Assembly: GCA_024641205.1 (NCBI GenBank)
Contig: JAHEDM010000175.1
Location: 1-6,021 of the forward strand
Direction of reading: 5' to 3'
Length of the DNA stretch: 6,021 nucleotides
Source of the DNA: Actinomycetes bacterium
Lineage (GTDB): Bacteria; Actinomycetota; Acidimicrobiia; Spongiisociales; UBA4744
Part shown: piece after piece, positions 5,624 through 6,021 of the stretch
How the letters are laid out: every line of letters begins with the position of its first letter
Numbering within the stretch: the first letter of the stretch is position 1
Position numbers and translations under genes: made by a program
The notes under the pieces: model-generated
Database searches by the model: none
Seen by the model: the letters and a program-made list of their open reading frames with translations, nothing else
Told to the model about the DNA's origin: nothing

Positions 5624-6021
5624 ATGCGTTCCTACGAATTCGAAGACGGCAACCTCAACCGCCTGATCGGCGAACTGATCGAAGCCGCCGGTGATGGCGT
5701 CAACGGCGATCTAGCCACCGAGATCATCACCTCGGCGATCAAATTGTTCCGCGACCAGGCAGACCGGGGCGACATGAAGCTCATCAACGCGGCCGTCAAA
5801 GAGATGCGCTACTCACTGCTGATCTTTTCCAAGTACCAGCACGTACCCAAGGTGACCATATTCGGTTCGGCCAGGACCCATGCCGAGGACCCCAACTACC
5901 GGATGGCGGCAGAGTTCGCGAGGAAGATGGTCGAAGAGCGAGGCTGGATGGTCGTGACGGGAGCCGGACCGGGGATCATGGAGGCAGGCAATCGGGGGGC
6001 GGGTTCCGAGCACTCGATTGG
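5624..6021 (+). CDS. LOG family (TIGR00730-type) Rossmann-fold protein, N-terminal part (cut by window edge)
   Basis: 132 complete codons are present and the frame is open to the window end. Residues 1-73 are a helical N-terminal extension found in the longer members of this family. The Rossmann fold begins at KVTIFGSAR (76-84), followed by a helix and VVTGAGPGIMEAGNRGAG (110-127), the phosphate-binding first half of the lysine-decarboxylase-like/LOG fold. The PGGxGTxxE signature expected further on lies outside the window. Characterised LOG enzymes are nucleoside 5'-monophosphate phosphoribohydrolases that release cytokinin-type bases; the substrate of this long subgroup is not known to me, so only family membership is claimed. 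The ATG is the first start after an in-frame TGA two codons earlier (5618-5620) and has a weak GAAG (5614-5617) six bases upstream. It is on the same strand as the ATPase but separated by 80 bases, so a shared operon is possible, not shown. Confidence 0.9.
   Translation, partial: MRSYEFEDGNLNRLIGELIEAAGDGVNGDLATEIITSAIKLFRDQADRGDMKLINAAVKEMRYSLLIFSKYQHVPKVTIFGSARTHAEDPNYRMAAEFARKMVEERGWMVVTGAGPGIMEAGNRGAGSEHSI

Overview
The window is 6,021 bases of high-GC DNA (by eye about 60-65% G+C), almost fully coding, with short intergenic gaps. The codon use, the apparently leaderless promoter in front of the M16 peptidase, and a rhomboid protease carrying an N-terminal zinc-binding domain all suggest an actinobacterium (Actinomycetota, possibly an Acidimicrobiia-like lineage). 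That assignment is inference from gene style, not from a marker gene.

Layout. The left quarter is on the minus strand: an M16 zinc peptidase (1519 to 269) and, overlapping its stop by four bases, the start of dapB (272 to 1, running off the window), the lysine/diaminopimelate pathway reductase. A 72-base divergent intergenic region (1520-1591) follows. To the right everything is on the plus strand: a rhomboid intramembrane serine protease (1592-2410), a 700-residue CobT-like von Willebrand factor A protein (2456-4558), a CobS-like AAA+ ATPase (4551-5543, overlapping the previous gene by 8 bases), an 80-base gap, and the first 132 codons of a LOG/TIGR00730-type Rossmann-fold protein (from 5624, running off the window).

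The left pair is housekeeping: M16-dapB is a familiar actinobacterial arrangement. The most interesting part is the VWA/ATPase pair. Both proteins are recognisably related to the CobT and CobS subunits of aerobic cobaltochelatase, but no CobN or corrin-pathway gene is visible. The ATPase has two unusual substitutions in its nucleotide site. The P-loop Ser/Thr is Asp, and the Walker B Asp is Ser, so the two magnesium-contacting residues appear exchanged. The VWA protein has an intact MIDAS motif and an HEVVH motif near its N terminus, with a conserved-looking acidic helix about 50 residues later, which is compatible with a zinc-metallopeptidase-like domain. This is best described as an uncharacterised CobS/CobT-like (MoxR-VWA type) ATPase module of unknown target, possibly cotranscribed with the upstream rhomboid protease.

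No RNA genes, mobile elements, CRISPR arrays, convincing terminators or long repeats were seen.
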